NCBI RefSeq assembly: GCF_005221305.1
Contig: NZ_CP039887.1
Span: 992,001 to 1,056,000 of the forward strand
Source of the DNA: Neisseria subflava
GTDB taxonomy: Bacteria > Pseudomonadota > Gammaproteobacteria > Burkholderiales > Neisseriaceae
Reading direction: 5' to 3'
DNA: 64,000 nt
Position numbers and translations under genes: made by a program. The notes below the pieces were generated by a model. It was given only the letters and a program-made list of their open reading frames with translations. It was not told where the DNA came from and did not search any database. This document shows positions 45,943 to 56,445 of this stretch, one piece after another. Each line of letters opens with the position of its first letter. The stretch's first letter is position 1.

Positions 45943-47325
45943 ATGGCAAATATCGCCCGCGACATTTTTAAAGCCTACGACATCCGGGGCATCGTCGGTA
46001 AAACCCTGACTGCCGAAGCTGCCTACTTAATCGGTAAAGCCATTGCCACCAAAGCCTTAGAAAAAGGCATTACCCGCATCGCACTCGGCCGCGACGGCCG
46101 TTTGAGCGGTCCCGGCCTGATGACACAAATTCAACGCGGTTTTACCGACAGCGGCATCGACGTCCTCAACGTCGGTATGGTTGCCACTCCTATGCTCTAC
46201 TTCGCAGCCATCAACGAATGCGGCGGCAGCGGCGTAATGATTACCGGCAGCCACAATCCGCCCGATTACAACGGTTTCAAAATGATGCTCGGCGAAGACA
46301 CGCTCGCAGGCGAAGCCATTCAAGAACTTTTAGCTATTGTTGAGAAAGACGGTTTTGTTGCCGCCGACAAACAAGGCAGCGTAACCGAAAAAGACATCTC
46401 CGGCGAATACCACAACAACATCGTCGGCCACATCAAGCTCAAACGCCCGATGAAAATCGTGATTGACGCGGGCAACGGTGTCGGCGGCGCATTTGCAGGC
46501 AAACTCTACAAAGGTTTGGGCAATGAAGTGACCGAACTTTTCTGCGAAGTGGACGGCAATTTCCCTAATCACCACCCTGATCCGTCCAAACCGAAAAACC
46601 TGCAAGACCTCATCGTCGAGCTTAAAAACAGCGATGCCGAAATCGGCTTGGCATTTGACGGCGATGCCGACCGCTTGGGCGTGGTCACCAAAGACGGCAA
46701 CATCATCTATCCAGACCGCCAACTGATGCTTTTTGCGCAAGACGTGTTGCGCCGCAATCCTAAAGCCAAAGTGATTTTCGACGTCAAATCCACCCGTCTG
46801 CTTGCGCCTTGGATTAAAGAACACGGCGGCGAACCTGTAATGGAAAAAACCGGCCACAGCTTCATCAAATCCACCATGAAAAAAACCGGCGCACTGGTTG
46901 CCGGCGAAATGAGCGGCCACGTTTTCTTTAAAGAACGCTGGTTCGGCTTCGACGACGGTATGTATGCCGGCGCACGCCTCTTGGAAATCCTGTCTGCCTT
47001 CGACAATCCGTCCGAAGTGTTGAACAAGCTGCCGCAAAGCATTTCCACTCCGGAACTCAACATCGACCTGCCGGAAGGCAGCAACGGCCACAAAGTGATT
47101 GAAGAGCTGGCTGCCAATGCCAAGTTTGAAGGTGCGACCGAAATCATCACCATCGATGGCTTGCGCGTTGAATTCCCTGACGGCTTCGGCCTGATGCGTG
47201 CTTCCAATACCACACCGATTTTGGTATTGCGTTTTGAAGCGGATACGCAAGAAGCAATTGAGCGCATTCAAAACCAATTCAAAGCAGTCATTGAAAGCAA
47301 TCCTGCATTGAAATGGCCGCTGTAA
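45943..47325 (+). CDS. pgm: phosphomannomutase/phosphoglucomutase
   Basis: A 460-residue alpha-D-phosphohexomutase of the AlgC type. The N-terminal FKAYDIRGIVGKTL is followed by the phosphoserine loop TGSHNPPDYNGFKM (about residue 101), the metal-binding loop DGDADRLGV (about 239), the sugar-specificity loop GEMSGH (about 323), and the C-terminal phosphate-binding RASNTTP. In Neisseria this enzyme makes glucose 1-phosphate (and mannose phosphates) for lipooligosaccharide. It is monocistronic with a DUS terminator. Confidence 0.93.
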   Translation: MANIARDIFKAYDIRGIVGKTLTAEAAYLIGKAIATKALEKGITRIALGRDGRLSGPGLMTQIQRGFTDSGIDVLNVGMVATPMLYFAAINECGGSGVMITGSHNPPDYNGFKMMLGEDTLAGEAIQELLAIVEKDGFVAADKQGSVTEKDISGEYHNNIVGHIKLKRPMKIVIDAGNGVGGAFAGKLYKGLGNEVTELFCEVDGNFPNHHPDPSKPKNLQDLIVELKNSDAEIGLAFDGDADRLGVVTKDGNIIYPDRQLMLFAQDVLRRNPKAKVIFDVKSTRLLAPWIKEHGGEPVMEKTGHSFIKSTMKKTGALVAGEMSGHVFFKERWFGFDDGMYAGARLLEILSAFDNPSEVLNKLPQSISTPELNIDLPEGSNGHKVIEELAANAKFEGATEIITIDGLRVEFPDGFGLMRASNTTPILVLRFEADTQEAIERIQNQFKAVIESNPALKWPL

Positions 47326-47337
47326 GGGTTTAGGCTA

Positions 47338-47376
47338 AAAAAGGCCGTCTGAAAATCATTTCAGACGGCCTTTAAT
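47338..47376. terminator. DUS inverted-repeat terminator between pgm and rpe
   Basis: AAGGCCGTCTGAAA and TTTCAGACGGCCTT with a short loop, between convergent genes. Confidence 0.88.
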
Positions 47377-47427
47377 ATTAAACATTGATGATTCAAAAGT
47401 TTGGAAACCAAGAATATCCCGGCTTAA

Positions 47428-48108
47428 TTATCCGACTTGCGCCAACTGTTGATGCATTTCATCGATAACGGCTTTGTAATCCGGTTTGCCAAAAATCGCC
47501 GAGCCAGCCACAAACGTATCCGCACCTGCAGCCGCAATTTCAGCAATATTGTCTGTTTTCACGCCGCCATCGACTTCCAATGCGATATGGCGGCCGCTTT
47601 GCCGTTCATACTCGTCCAACATCTCACGCACTTTGCGGATTTTCACCAGCGTATTCGGGATAAAGCTTTGTCCGCCAAAGCCCGGGTTGACCGACATCAG
47701 CAACACCATATCCAGTTTGTCCAAAACGTTTTCCAGAATATTGACCGGCGTAGCAGGATTCAATACCAAGCCTGCCTGACAGCCGTATTCTTTAATCAAA
47801 CCCAAGCTGCGGTCGACATGGCGGCTGGCTTCAGGATGAAAGGTAATGATATTGGCACCGGCTTTGGCAAACGCATGAATCAAATCGTCCACCGGCTCAA
47901 CCATCAAATGCACATCGACCGGCACGGTTGCATACGGTTTCAAAGCCGCGCAAACCATAGGGCCGAAAGTCAGATTCGGCACATAATGATTGTCCATCAC
48001 GTCAAAATGAATCAAATCCGCACCGGCGCGGATCACTTCGGCAACCTCTTCGCCCAAACGGGCAAAATCGGCAGACAAAATACTGGGTGCAATACGGTAG
48101 TCGGCCAT
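47428..48108 (-). CDS. rpe: ribulose-phosphate 3-epimerase
   Basis: A 226-residue TIM-barrel enzyme. Conserved residues are in [32 protein letters not shown], the loop [17 protein letters not shown], and [10 protein letters not shown], giving the metal-binding His and Asp residues. It interconverts ribulose 5-phosphate and xylulose 5-phosphate in the pentose phosphate pathway. AGGAGAATAAAC upstream is a good ribosome-binding site. It is divergent from the Spy-like gene. Confidence 0.96.
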   Translation of the reverse strand: MADYRIAPSILSADFARLGEEVAEVIRAGADLIHFDVMDNHYVPNLTFGPMVCAALKPYATVPVDVHLMVEPVDDLIHAFAKAGANIITFHPEASRHVDRSLGLIKEYGCQAGLVLNPATPVNILENVLDKLDMVLLMSVNPGFGGQSFIPNTLVKIRKVREMLDEYERQSGRHIALEVDGGVKTDNIAEIAAAGADTFVAGSAIFGKPDYKAVIDEMHQQLAQVG

Positions 48109-48300
48109 GTTTATTCTCCTAAAGTGTGTTCCTTTGTCATTATCGCATTTTTAACCCTATGTTGTATGCTGCCGACAATATCTCTGCCGTCATTTTTATG
48201 AATTTACATTTCATATACATTAATGAAACTTATAATCACATAGTAAGGCTTTGAAAATAAATTATTAGATTACATACATCTGCAAAAAAATCTAACATCA

Positions 48301-48315
48301 TTAACAAAAGTTAAC
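48301..48315 (+). promoter_or_regulatory. direct repeat TTAAC-N5-TTAAC upstream of the Spy-like gene
   Basis: Two TTAAC pentamers spaced by five bases lie 70 bases before the start codon. Pentamer repeats with 5-base spacing are the form of CpxR/OmpR-class sites, but the pentamer itself differs from the CpxR consensus GTAAA. Confidence 0.25.
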
Positions 48316-48385
48316 TGCATTGATACTGCCTTTCACACGCTTATCGGTTATATTTCCAAACCTGATGAAACATTAGGAAAACACC

Positions 48386-48814
48386 GTGTCTGTTGCACTT
48401 TCCCGCTATCCGACTTTTATTTTCTTAGCACTCGCCCTACTCTGTTCCAGTCTGCCTGCACATGCCGGTCCGTTTCTGGCCACTTTGGACGACTTCCACC
48501 CGAATTGCGACATTCGACAGCTCAATTTATCCGCCGACCAACACGCCGCCCTGCGCCGCCTGCGTACCGACTTCAAACAAATCAACGATAAAGCCTACCG
48601 TAAAACCGTACGCTCCGACCGCAACCGCCGTCAAACCATCATCAAAATCCTCTCCGGCGACTCATTCGACTCAAACGCCGCCCGCGATTATGTTGAAAAC
48701 CGCTACCTCTCCAGCATGGACTATGCGGTGGACGAAATGGAAATCCAATACCGCTTCTATCATCTGCTCAATCCGCGCCAACGCCAGCAATGGTTGTCTT
48801 CATGCTTGCGCTGA
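48386..48814 (+). CDS. periplasmic Spy/CpxP-like protein
   Basis: A 142-residue protein with a GTG start (48386) preceded by AGGA at 8 bases. A signal peptide ends at Ala-His-Ala (residue 27). The mature part is helical and basic, with the segment NLSADQHAALRRLRTDFKQ and a C-terminal NPRQRQQWLSS resembling the two LTxxQ motifs of Spy/CpxP. Two cysteines are near the ends (CDIRQL and SSCLR). Spy is a chaperone and CpxP an envelope-stress modulator. Assignment rests on motif pattern and size. Confidence 0.65.
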   Translation: MSVALSRYPTFIFLALALLCSSLPAHAGPFLATLDDFHPNCDIRQLNLSADQHAALRRLRTDFKQINDKAYRKTVRSDRNRRQTIIKILSGDSFDSNAARDYVENRYLSSMDYAVDEMEIQYRFYHLLNPRQRQQWLSSCLR

Positions 48815-48830
48815 TGAATCAATAAAAATA

Positions 48831-48872
48831 CCAAAAGGCCGTCTGAAACCATATTCAGACGGCCTTTACTTT
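48831..48872. terminator. DUS inverted-repeat terminator
   Basis: AAAGGCCGTCTGAA and TTCAGACGGCCTTT with an 8-base loop between convergent Spy-like and DUF815 genes. Confidence 0.87.
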
Positions 48873-48879
48873 TTCAGCC

Positions 48880-49746
48880 TTAATCCAGCACTCTTTCTTC
48901 CGGTAACCGTCCTGCCCAGTCGCAGGCAAACTGCCATGCCGAGCGGCCTGAACGACTGCCGCGCATTTGCGCCCATTGCAACGCGGCTTGGCGCGCCGTA
49001 TCGTCAAAAGGCACATTGAAATCGTCCAACCAGTTGGCTACGGCGGTCAAATAATCGTTTTGATCGAAAGGATAAAAACTCAGCCATAAGCCGAAGCGGT
49101 CGGAAAGGGAGATTTTCTCCTCGACAGCCTCTTTCTGATGGATTTCGCCGCGAGTGCCCGTAGTACCGCCATTTTCATCCATGTATTCGGGAATTAAATG
49201 ACGGCGGTTGGAAGTGGCATAAACCAAAACATTGGTGCAACGTTGCGACAGGCCGCCGTCTAAAGCCGTTTTCAAGGCTTTATAGGTTTCATCACCGGTT
49301 TCAAACGACAAATCATCGCAGAAAACGATAAATTTCTCGGGGCGCTCAGACAACAGCGTCAACAAAGCCGGCAAGCTGATCAAATCGCTTTTGTCCACTT
49401 CAATCAGTCGCAAGCCGCGCTCGGCGTATTCGTGCAACAACGCTTTAACCAAGGAGGATTTACCCGTACCGCGCGCGCCGGTCATCAAGACATTATTTGC
49501 CGGACGGCCTGCCAAAAATTGCTCGGTATTGCGTTTCAGCCTGTCGGTTTGCGAACCGACTGCCGCCAATCTGCTCAAAGGAAACGTATGCGGACGCGGC
49601 AGGCTTTCCAAAATGCCTTTTTTTCCCACGCTGTGCCAACGGAAGGCCAAAGCGCGCCAGTCGGTTTTACCGGCTTCGTCAGGCAGGATTAAATCCAGAC
49701 GGTTTAAAACGGAATTGGCTTTTTTCAAAAAATTGGATAATTTCAT
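48880..49746 (-). CDS. DUF815 family P-loop ATPase
   Basis: A 288-residue AAA-like ATPase. Walker A is TGARGTGKSS near residue 89, Walker B is FIVFCDDLSFE near 138, and a sensor segment VLVYATSNRRHLIPE follows. The C-terminus contains NDYLTAVANWLDDF and RGSRSGRSAWQFACDW. DUF815 proteins are close to the DnaA/AAA group and have no assigned role. It is adjacent to ribE, 18 bases downstream in the same direction, so the two are probably co-transcribed. Confidence 0.85.
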   Translation of the reverse strand: MKLSNFLKKANSVLNRLDLILPDEAGKTDWRALAFRWHSVGKKGILESLPRPHTFPLSRLAAVGSQTDRLKRNTEQFLAGRPANNVLMTGARGTGKSSLVKALLHEYAERGLRLIEVDKSDLISLPALLTLLSERPEKFIVFCDDLSFETGDETYKALKTALDGGLSQRCTNVLVYATSNRRHLIPEYMDENGGTTGTRGEIHQKEAVEEKISLSDRFGLWLSFYPFDQNDYLTAVANWLDDFNVPFDDTARQAALQWAQMRGSRSGRSAWQFACDWAGRLPEERVLD

Positions 49747-49763
49747 TTCGGCTTTCTTTTTTT

Positions 49764-50378
49764 TCAGACGGCCTTTTGCGCCAATACTCGCATCACGGTA
49801 TCGACAACGGCTTGGGTTTGCGGATCGATTTCAATATTGATGAGGTCGCCTTCTTTGCGGCTGCCAAACAGGGTACGCTCCAAAGTCTCCGGAATCAGGT
49901 GTACGCAAAATTCCCTGTCGCTGACTTCGCCTATGGTCAGGCTGCAACCGTCCAAACCGACAAAGCCTTTGGTCAGGATATAAGGCTTGAGATTTTCCGG
50001 CAGCTCAAACCAAACTGTGCGATTGAACTCGCTGGATTCGATACGGGAAATTCGGGTAACCGCCATCACATGGCCGCTCATCACATGGCCGCCGATTTCA
50101 TCGCCAAACCGCGCCGCGCGTTCCAAATTGACACTGTCGCCGACTTTCAAGCTGCCGAGATTAGTTTTGCGTAAGGTTTCGTCCATCAAATCAAAGCTGA
50201 CTTTGTTGCCGTCGATTCGGGTAATGGTCAGGCAGCAGCCATTGTTGGCGACAGAGGCGCCGGTTTGCAGATTGTCGGCGATTTCGGGGGGCAGCTCGAC
50301 AGTGTGGGTACGAAAGTCGGGCGAAGGTTGGGCGATGTCTGTAATTTTGCCCATGCCTTGTACGATGCCTGTAAACAT
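49764..50378 (-). CDS. ribE: riboflavin synthase subunit alpha
   Basis: A 204-residue protein from ATG 50378 ([12 protein letters not shown]), preceded by GAAAGAAGACATC. It has two similar lumazine-binding domains, the N-terminal one beginning MFTGIVQG and the second beginning [13 protein letters not shown]. It makes riboflavin from two lumazine molecules. The same gene is called ribC in some genomes. The stop codon lies inside a DUS (TTCAGACGGCC at 49763-49773). No FMN riboswitch was seen upstream. Confidence 0.94.
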   Translation of the reverse strand: MFTGIVQGMGKITDIAQPSPDFRTHTVELPPEIADNLQTGASVANNGCCLTITRIDGNKVSFDLMDETLRKTNLGSLKVGDSVNLERAARFGDEIGGHVMSGHVMAVTRISRIESSEFNRTVWFELPENLKPYILTKGFVGLDGCSLTIGEVSDREFCVHLIPETLERTLFGSRKEGDLINIEIDPQTQAVVDTVMRVLAQKAV

Positions 50379-50503
50379 GATGTCTTCTTTCCGATGGTAC
50401 GATGAGGCGGATATTGTAGCATTTTCCAGGCACAAAGGCCGTCTGAAAGCAGTGATGGCGATGGTTTGGGGTATAATCGGATTTTTATTTCCGCAGCCCG
50501 ATC

Positions 50504-51349
50504 ATGCTCAGCTACCGCCACGCCTTCCATGCCGGCAACCATGCCGATATGCTCAAGCACTTTACCCTCTTCCTCGTCCTCGAATATTTCAACCGTAAAG
50601 ACAAGCCCTATTGGTATATCGATACGCACAGTGGTGCCGGTTTGTATGATTTGAGCGGCGATGAAGCGCAAAAAGTCGGCGAATACAAACAAGGCATTGC
50701 GCTCTTGGAACAAGCTGACAAGCTGCCTGCCGAATTGGCCGAATTTGTAGGCCGTCTGAAACAAATACTGCTGCAAGACAACCTTTACTGCGGCTCGCCT
50801 TGGCTGGCACAGGCGCTCACGCGCGACAGCGACAAAATGCGCCTCTTTGAGCTGCACCCTACCGATTTTGTCCATTTGCAAAACAATATGCGCGAAGTCC
50901 GTCCCGCGCGTAAAGCACAGGTCAGTCAAGCGGACGGTTATCAAGGTTTGATTTCACTCTTGCCTCCTCCGCCCCGCCGCGCCGCAGTCTTGATTGATCC
51001 GCCCTACGAAGAAAAACAAGACTACCGCCGCGTCGTCCAAGTTTTGAAAGATGCTTTGAAACGCTTTGAAACCGGCTGCTACATGGTTTGGTATCCCTGC
51101 CTGAGCCGCGAAGAAAGCCGAAAACTGCCGGACGAACTCAAAAAAATCGCTCCCGATAATTATCTGCACGCCGAGCTTCATGTCCATACGCCGCGCAGTG
51201 ACGGCTTCGGTATGCACGGCAGCGGTATGTTCATCATCAACCCGCCCTATATGCTTGCCGAACAGCTGCAAAACAATCTGCCCGAACTTGCCAAAATTTT
51301 AGCGCAAGATGCCGGCGCGCATTATATATTGGAAAGCAAAACGAAATAA
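50504..51349 (+). CDS. rlmJ: 23S rRNA (adenine2030-N6)-methyltransferase RlmJ
   Basis: A 281-residue methyltransferase with the RlmJ N-terminus MLSYRHAFHAGNHADMLKHF, the motif GAGLYDLSGDEA for SAM binding, and the catalytic motif DPPYEEK (about residue 165). It methylates A2030 of 23S rRNA. A DUS is embedded in the coding sequence near 50750-50761. The start shows a weak upstream site (AGCCCGATC). Confidence 0.94.
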   Translation: MLSYRHAFHAGNHADMLKHFTLFLVLEYFNRKDKPYWYIDTHSGAGLYDLSGDEAQKVGEYKQGIALLEQADKLPAELAEFVGRLKQILLQDNLYCGSPWLAQALTRDSDKMRLFELHPTDFVHLQNNMREVRPARKAQVSQADGYQGLISLLPPPPRRAAVLIDPPYEEKQDYRRVVQVLKDALKRFETGCYMVWYPCLSREESRKLPDELKKIAPDNYLHAELHVHTPRSDGFGMHGSGMFIINPPYMLAEQLQNNLPELAKILAQDAGAHYILESKTK

Positions 51350-51478
51350 ACGCCGCCGTCTGAATGCATACCCAAACGCTTCGATTTTTCCGCCATACCC
51401 GTTCAGACGGCCTTAACCCTTTATACTTAAGCCTTTTTCCACTACAATTCACAACATAACAATTAACGACCGTCCCTC

Positions 51479-51832
51479 ATGAATATACGCACACCCCTAG
51501 CCTGCACGCTCCTGCTTTGCGCGTGCAGCGAATCAGTAAAAAACGAATTTAAAGAAGAATTTACCCAAAGTTTCCGCACCGAATTTGTCCGCTCGGCAAC
51601 CGAAGCCTGCGTAGAAAAAGCTTCCGGAAAAAGCCCGTTTGATTCCGCGACCACTGAAAAAATCTGCCGCTGCATCGGTGAAAAAACAGTCGACCAAATC
51701 AATCCTGAAGAAGCAACCTCGCTTTTGGGCGGTAGCGACTCCATGAGCGACGAGCTGAAAAAACGCATCAAAGACACCAGCATCGCCTGCACTAAAGAAG
51801 TTTTAGACATGGCCGACAGCAAAACCAAATGA
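51479..51832 (+). CDS. small lipoprotein, function unknown
   Basis: A 117-residue protein with a signal peptide and lipobox Leu-Cys-Ala-Cys16 (PLACTLLLCACSES). The mature part is acidic and helical, with four further Cys (ATEACVEKA, KICRCIGE, SIACTKE). I do not recognise a family. It is upstream of fbp, separated by a single DUS, and likely sits in the outer or inner membrane facing the periplasm. Confidence 0.75.
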   Translation: MNIRTPLACTLLLCACSESVKNEFKEEFTQSFRTEFVRSATEACVEKASGKSPFDSATTEKICRCIGEKTVDQINPEEATSLLGGSDSMSDELKKRIKDTSIACTKEVLDMADSKTK

Positions 51833-51899
51833 ACACGCCGTTTTCAGACGGCCTGAAATTGAAAAATACCCGATTCAAACTTAGGAAAAGAGTGAAACC

Positions 51900-52874
51900 A
51901 TGAATACACTGAACCAATTCTTAGCCCAACACCTGCCCGAACACAAACTGCCGCAAGAGCTGGCCAGCGTATTGGAATCCGTGGCTACCGCCTGTTTGGA
52001 CATCAACGCCAAAGTCCGCCTCGGCGCGCTTTCCGGCGTTTTGGGCATGGCAGGTACCGGCAACATCCAAGGCGAAGACCAAAAGAAACTTGACGTCATC
52101 GCCAACAACATCATGATTGATGTTTTAAAAGCCAATGCTAACATCGCAGGCCTTGCCAGCGAAGAAGAAGACACCTATGTCGCCACACACGAAAACGGCG
52201 GCTATTTGGTATTGTTTGATCCGCTGGATGGCTCTTCCAATATCGACGTCAACATCTCCGTTGGCACCATCTTCTCCATTTTGGCGAAACCTGAAGGCGC
52301 ATTGACTACCGAATCTTTCCTGCAAAAAGGCCGAGACCAAGTAGCCGCAGGTTATGTTTTATACGGTCCGCAAACCCAACTGGTACTGACTGTCGGTCAC
52401 GGCGTATTTGTCTTCACTTTGGACGATGCCAACCAATTCCTGCTGACCAAAGAAAATCCGCGCGTTCCCAAATCCACTAAAGAATTCGCCATCAATATGT
52501 CCAACCAAAGACATTGGTTTGCCCCTGTTCAACAATACATTGACGAATTGCTGGCAGGCGAAACCGGCGTACGCGGCAAAAACTACAATATGCGCTGGGT
52601 AGCCAGCATGGTTGCCGAAATTCACCGCATCCTGATGCGCGGCGGCGTATTCATGTATCCACAAGACAAACGCGACCCCTCCAAACCGGGAAAACTGCGC
52701 CTGATGTACGAAGCCAACCCGATGAGCCTGCTTATGGAACAGGCAGACGGCGCATCAAACAACGCCATCGAAGCCATGCTCGACATCCAACCTACCGGCC
52801 TGCACCAACGTGTTGCCGTATTCATGGGCAGCCGCGAAGAAGTGGAATACGTTTATAATCTGCATCAAAAATAA
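51900..52874 (+). CDS. fbp: fructose-1,6-bisphosphatase class 1
   Basis: A 324-residue enzyme. The metal and substrate sites are in [22 protein letters not shown] (about residues 103-124) and [18 protein letters not shown]; the GGVFMYPQD and [13 protein letters not shown] segments complete the active site. It dephosphorylates fructose 1,6-bisphosphate in gluconeogenesis, which Neisseria needs when growing on lactate. A ribosome-binding AGGAAAAG is present. Confidence 0.96.
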   Translation: MNTLNQFLAQHLPEHKLPQELASVLESVATACLDINAKVRLGALSGVLGMAGTGNIQGEDQKKLDVIANNIMIDVLKANANIAGLASEEEDTYVATHENGGYLVLFDPLDGSSNIDVNISVGTIFSILAKPEGALTTESFLQKGRDQVAAGYVLYGPQTQLVLTVGHGVFVFTLDDANQFLLTKENPRVPKSTKEFAINMSNQRHWFAPVQQYIDELLAGETGVRGKNYNMRWVASMVAEIHRILMRGGVFMYPQDKRDPSKPGKLRLMYEANPMSLLMEQADGASNNAIEAMLDIQPTGLHQRVAVFMGSREEVEYVYNLHQK

Positions 52875-52897
52875 TCAGATGTATTGATTTCAAACCC

Positions 52898-52937
52898 CAA
52901 AAGGCCGTCTGAAATATGATTTTCAGACGGCATTTTG
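52898..52937 (+). terminator. DUS inverted-repeat terminator after fbp
   Basis: AAGGCCGTCTGAAA pairs with TTTCAGACGGCAT; the outermost pair is lost because the right arm is an AT-type DUS (52922-52933). T residues follow. Confidence 0.8.
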
Positions 52938-52948
52938 TTAAAAAAAAT

Positions 52949-52988
52949 CAAAAGGGCAGATTCAAATCCGCCCTTTGCTGTTTTTCAT
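52949..52988. terminator. hairpin terminator between fbp and waaF
   Basis: AAAGGGC (52951-52957) and GCCCTTT (52970-52976) with a 12-base loop that can pair further. T runs flank on both strands (TTTTT at 52980-52985 on plus; A7 at 52940-52948 read as T on minus), so it can serve the leftward waaF. Confidence 0.75.
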
Positions 52989-53003
52989 CTAATCTTTATT
53001 GGA

Positions 53004-54023
53004 TTACGCCGAACGAGCCAGCTCTTCCGCCGCTTTTTGCACCCTATCCGGCGTCAGTTTGTTCAAACAATCCGTATGCCCCAACGGACATTCGCGTTTG
53101 AAACAAGGAGAGCAATCCAAATTTAAGCTGACAATTTTTGCCTTTAGGCTTAGAGGCGGTGTATGGTCAGGGCTGGATGAGCCGTAAACTGCAACCAATT
53201 TCCGATCAAGCGCGGCCGCAAGGTGCATCAGACCGCTATCGTTACACACAACCGTATCGGCGCAAGACAACAAATCAATCGCCTCCTGAAGATTGGTTTT
53301 GCCGCAAAGATTGGTACACAGGCCGTCTGAAAGTCGGTTGATTTCATCTGCAATATCGAAATCTTTTTGCGAACCAAACAGCCAAACCTGCCAACCCTCG
53401 GCTAAATATTGGCGGCCGAGTTCGGCAAAATGACGCGCAGGCCAACGCTTGGCCGGACCATATTCCGCACCGGGACAAAATGCCAAAATCGGTTTATCCG
53501 CCGTCAAACCATGTTTTGCCAAAGCGGCTTGACGGCTTTCGGGATCAATCGTGAAACAGGGATTATCAGAATGCCCGTTAAAATCCGCTTGGGTCGGATG
53601 CGCCAGCGCAGTATAGCGGTCGACCATCAGAGGCAATGCGGCCTTATCCAACTTGCGGATATCGTTCAGCAAAAAATAGCGCGACTCGCCGACGTAGCCC
53701 GTACGCTGCTTAATACCCGTAGCCAAGGCAATGATGGCGGACTTGAGCGAACCGGGCAAAACAATCACTTGATCATAGCCTTCTTTTCCCAATTCACGCC
53801 CGATACGCCAGCGTTTTTTCAATTCCAACGCACCATGTCCAAACGGATTTTCTATTACACGGTTGATTTCAGGCATACGCTCAAATACGGCCATCGACCA
53901 TTTAGGTGCAAACGCATCAATGATGCAGCCGGGATGCAGCTCATGCAAACGGCGATAAAGCGGTTGGGTCATGACGCAGTCACCAATCCAGCTTGGGGTA
54001 ATAATCAGGATTTTTTTGGACAT
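53004..54023 (-). CDS. waaF: ADP-heptose:LOS heptosyltransferase II
   Basis: A 339-residue GT9 glycosyltransferase. The N-terminal ILIITPSWIGDCVMTQPLYRRL is typical of WaaF, as are the C-terminal FCPGAEYGPAKRWP and VCNDSGLMHLAAALDRKLVAVYGSSSPDHTPP motifs, which bind ADP-heptose. It adds the second heptose to the lipooligosaccharide inner core. The gene is also called rfaF. A DUS lies in the coding sequence near 53321-53333. Confidence 0.95.
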   Translation of the reverse strand: MSKKILIITPSWIGDCVMTQPLYRRLHELHPGCIIDAFAPKWSMAVFERMPEINRVIENPFGHGALELKKRWRIGRELGKEGYDQVIVLPGSLKSAIIALATGIKQRTGYVGESRYFLLNDIRKLDKAALPLMVDRYTALAHPTQADFNGHSDNPCFTIDPESRQAALAKHGLTADKPILAFCPGAEYGPAKRWPARHFAELGRQYLAEGWQVWLFGSQKDFDIADEINRLSDGLCTNLCGKTNLQEAIDLLSCADTVVCNDSGLMHLAAALDRKLVAVYGSSSPDHTPPLSLKAKIVSLNLDCSPCFKRECPLGHTDCLNKLTPDRVQKAAEELARSA

Positions 54024-54089
54024 AATGGAATGTGTTTTTAATTTTGGCTTATTGTAATACGATTTTTAAAAGGCCGTCTGAAACTTGGT

Positions 54090-54232
54090 TTAATCGCTCA
54101 GTTCAAAACGTACTGGTTGATACATGTCATTTCAGCGCGTGAAGCGTTTATCTTCCCAATTTATCCGGCAAGTTCTGAAAATACCCAACCTGAAACACCA
54201 GACCAAACAGCAGTAAGCAATATTCTCTTCAT
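54090..54232 (-). pseudogene. possible decayed small secreted-protein gene
   Basis: A minus-strand ATG at 54232 has AAGG 8 bases upstream and starts a signal-like MKRILLTAVW, but the frame ends after 23 residues at 54161. In other frames the sequence continues with hydrophobic LLFGLVFQVGYFQNLPDK and a tail MYQPVRFELSD ending at 54090. This looks like one short gene broken by more than one indel or stop. The evidence is weak and the family is not recognised. Confidence 0.25.
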
Positions 54233-54253
54233 TTTTAAAACCTTATAAAAACA

Positions 54254-54294
54254 GAAAGGCCGTCTGAAATATTTTCAGACGACCTTTTTATACT
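54254..54294 (-). terminator. DUS hairpin terminator after guaB, one mismatch
   Basis: AAAGGCCGTCTGAAAT pairs with ATTTTCAGACGACCTTTTT; the right arm has GACC instead of GGCC, so one pair is lost. It is directly downstream of guaB. Confidence 0.8.
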
Positions 54295-54297
54295 GGT

Positions 54298-55806
<1,509 letters not shown>

Positions 55807-55950
55807 CACCGGCTTGATGCTAACATTGGTAATACATGTTTTAACGTTATTTTTTTACATGATTTAATCCGCAGTACAAAAATATGCCAACGCATTGCAG
55901 TTTCAAGTAAAATAGGTTGGATGAGAACATCATTTACATAAGGGAAACCC

Positions 55951-56376
55951 ATGAAATCTTCCGTACTCAAAACCTGTCTGACAGCAGCCCTTCTCTCTTC
56001 CGCCGCCCTGACCGGCGCGGCCGAGGTTTACACTTGGAAAGGCGCGTCGGGCAACAGCTATTCCGATACGCCAAACCGCCTGCAACCGAAGCGTTCCGGC
56101 GTGGTCAACATCCGCACGCACAACGTCAAACCTGCCGTTGCGCCTGCTGTTGCGGCATCTGAGCCGGTTGCCGAGCAGCCTAACGAACAGGTTGCGGAAC
56201 AAAACAAACAAATTGAAGAGCGCAATAAAAAAATCGAAGAACAAAACCGCCAAAACAAGCTGGAAAACTGCAAAATCGCCAAAATCAACCGCCAAGTCGC
56301 CGAAAGCGCTCGCTTGGCCAATCGCGACAGTTTGATTAAGCAATATCAAAACGACGTCAATAAATACTGCAATTAA
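55951..56376 (+). CDS. DUF4124 domain periplasmic protein
   Basis: A 141-residue protein with a signal peptide (cleavage likely after TGAA, residue 24), then a DUF4124 domain starting with VYTWKGASGNSYSDTPNRL, the YxWxDxxGxxxYSD-type motif of the family. A Pro/Ala stretch leads into a Glu/Lys/Gln-rich coiled coil (about residues 75-110) and a C-terminal region with two Cys. Function of DUF4124 is unknown. It is monocistronic, with AAGGGAAA before the ATG and a DUS terminator after it. Confidence 0.82.
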   Translation: MKSSVLKTCLTAALLSSAALTGAAEVYTWKGASGNSYSDTPNRLQPKRSGVVNIRTHNVKPAVAPAVAASEPVAEQPNEQVAEQNKQIEERNKKIEEQNRQNKLENCKIAKINRQVAESARLANRDSLIKQYQNDVNKYCN

Positions 56377-56394
56377 GCTCTCGAATCACAATAT

Positions 56395-56436
56395 CAAAAA
56401 GGCCGTCTGAAATTTAATTTCAGACGGCCTTCATTT
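56395..56436. terminator. DUS inverted-repeat terminator
   Basis: AAAGGCCGTCTGAAAT and ATTTCAGACGGCCTT with a 4-base loop between convergent DUF4124 and dcuB genes. Confidence 0.87.
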
Positions 56437-56445
56437 TTCAGCCTA

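Noticed and set aside
48109..48385. RNA gene in the 277-base rpe/Spy-like gap
   Set aside because: The gap is AT-rich promoter sequence without a stable long fold or terminator of its own.
50379..50503. FMN riboswitch upstream of ribE
   Set aside because: The region is short, contains a DUS and the rlmJ promoter side, and lacks conserved RFN element segments.
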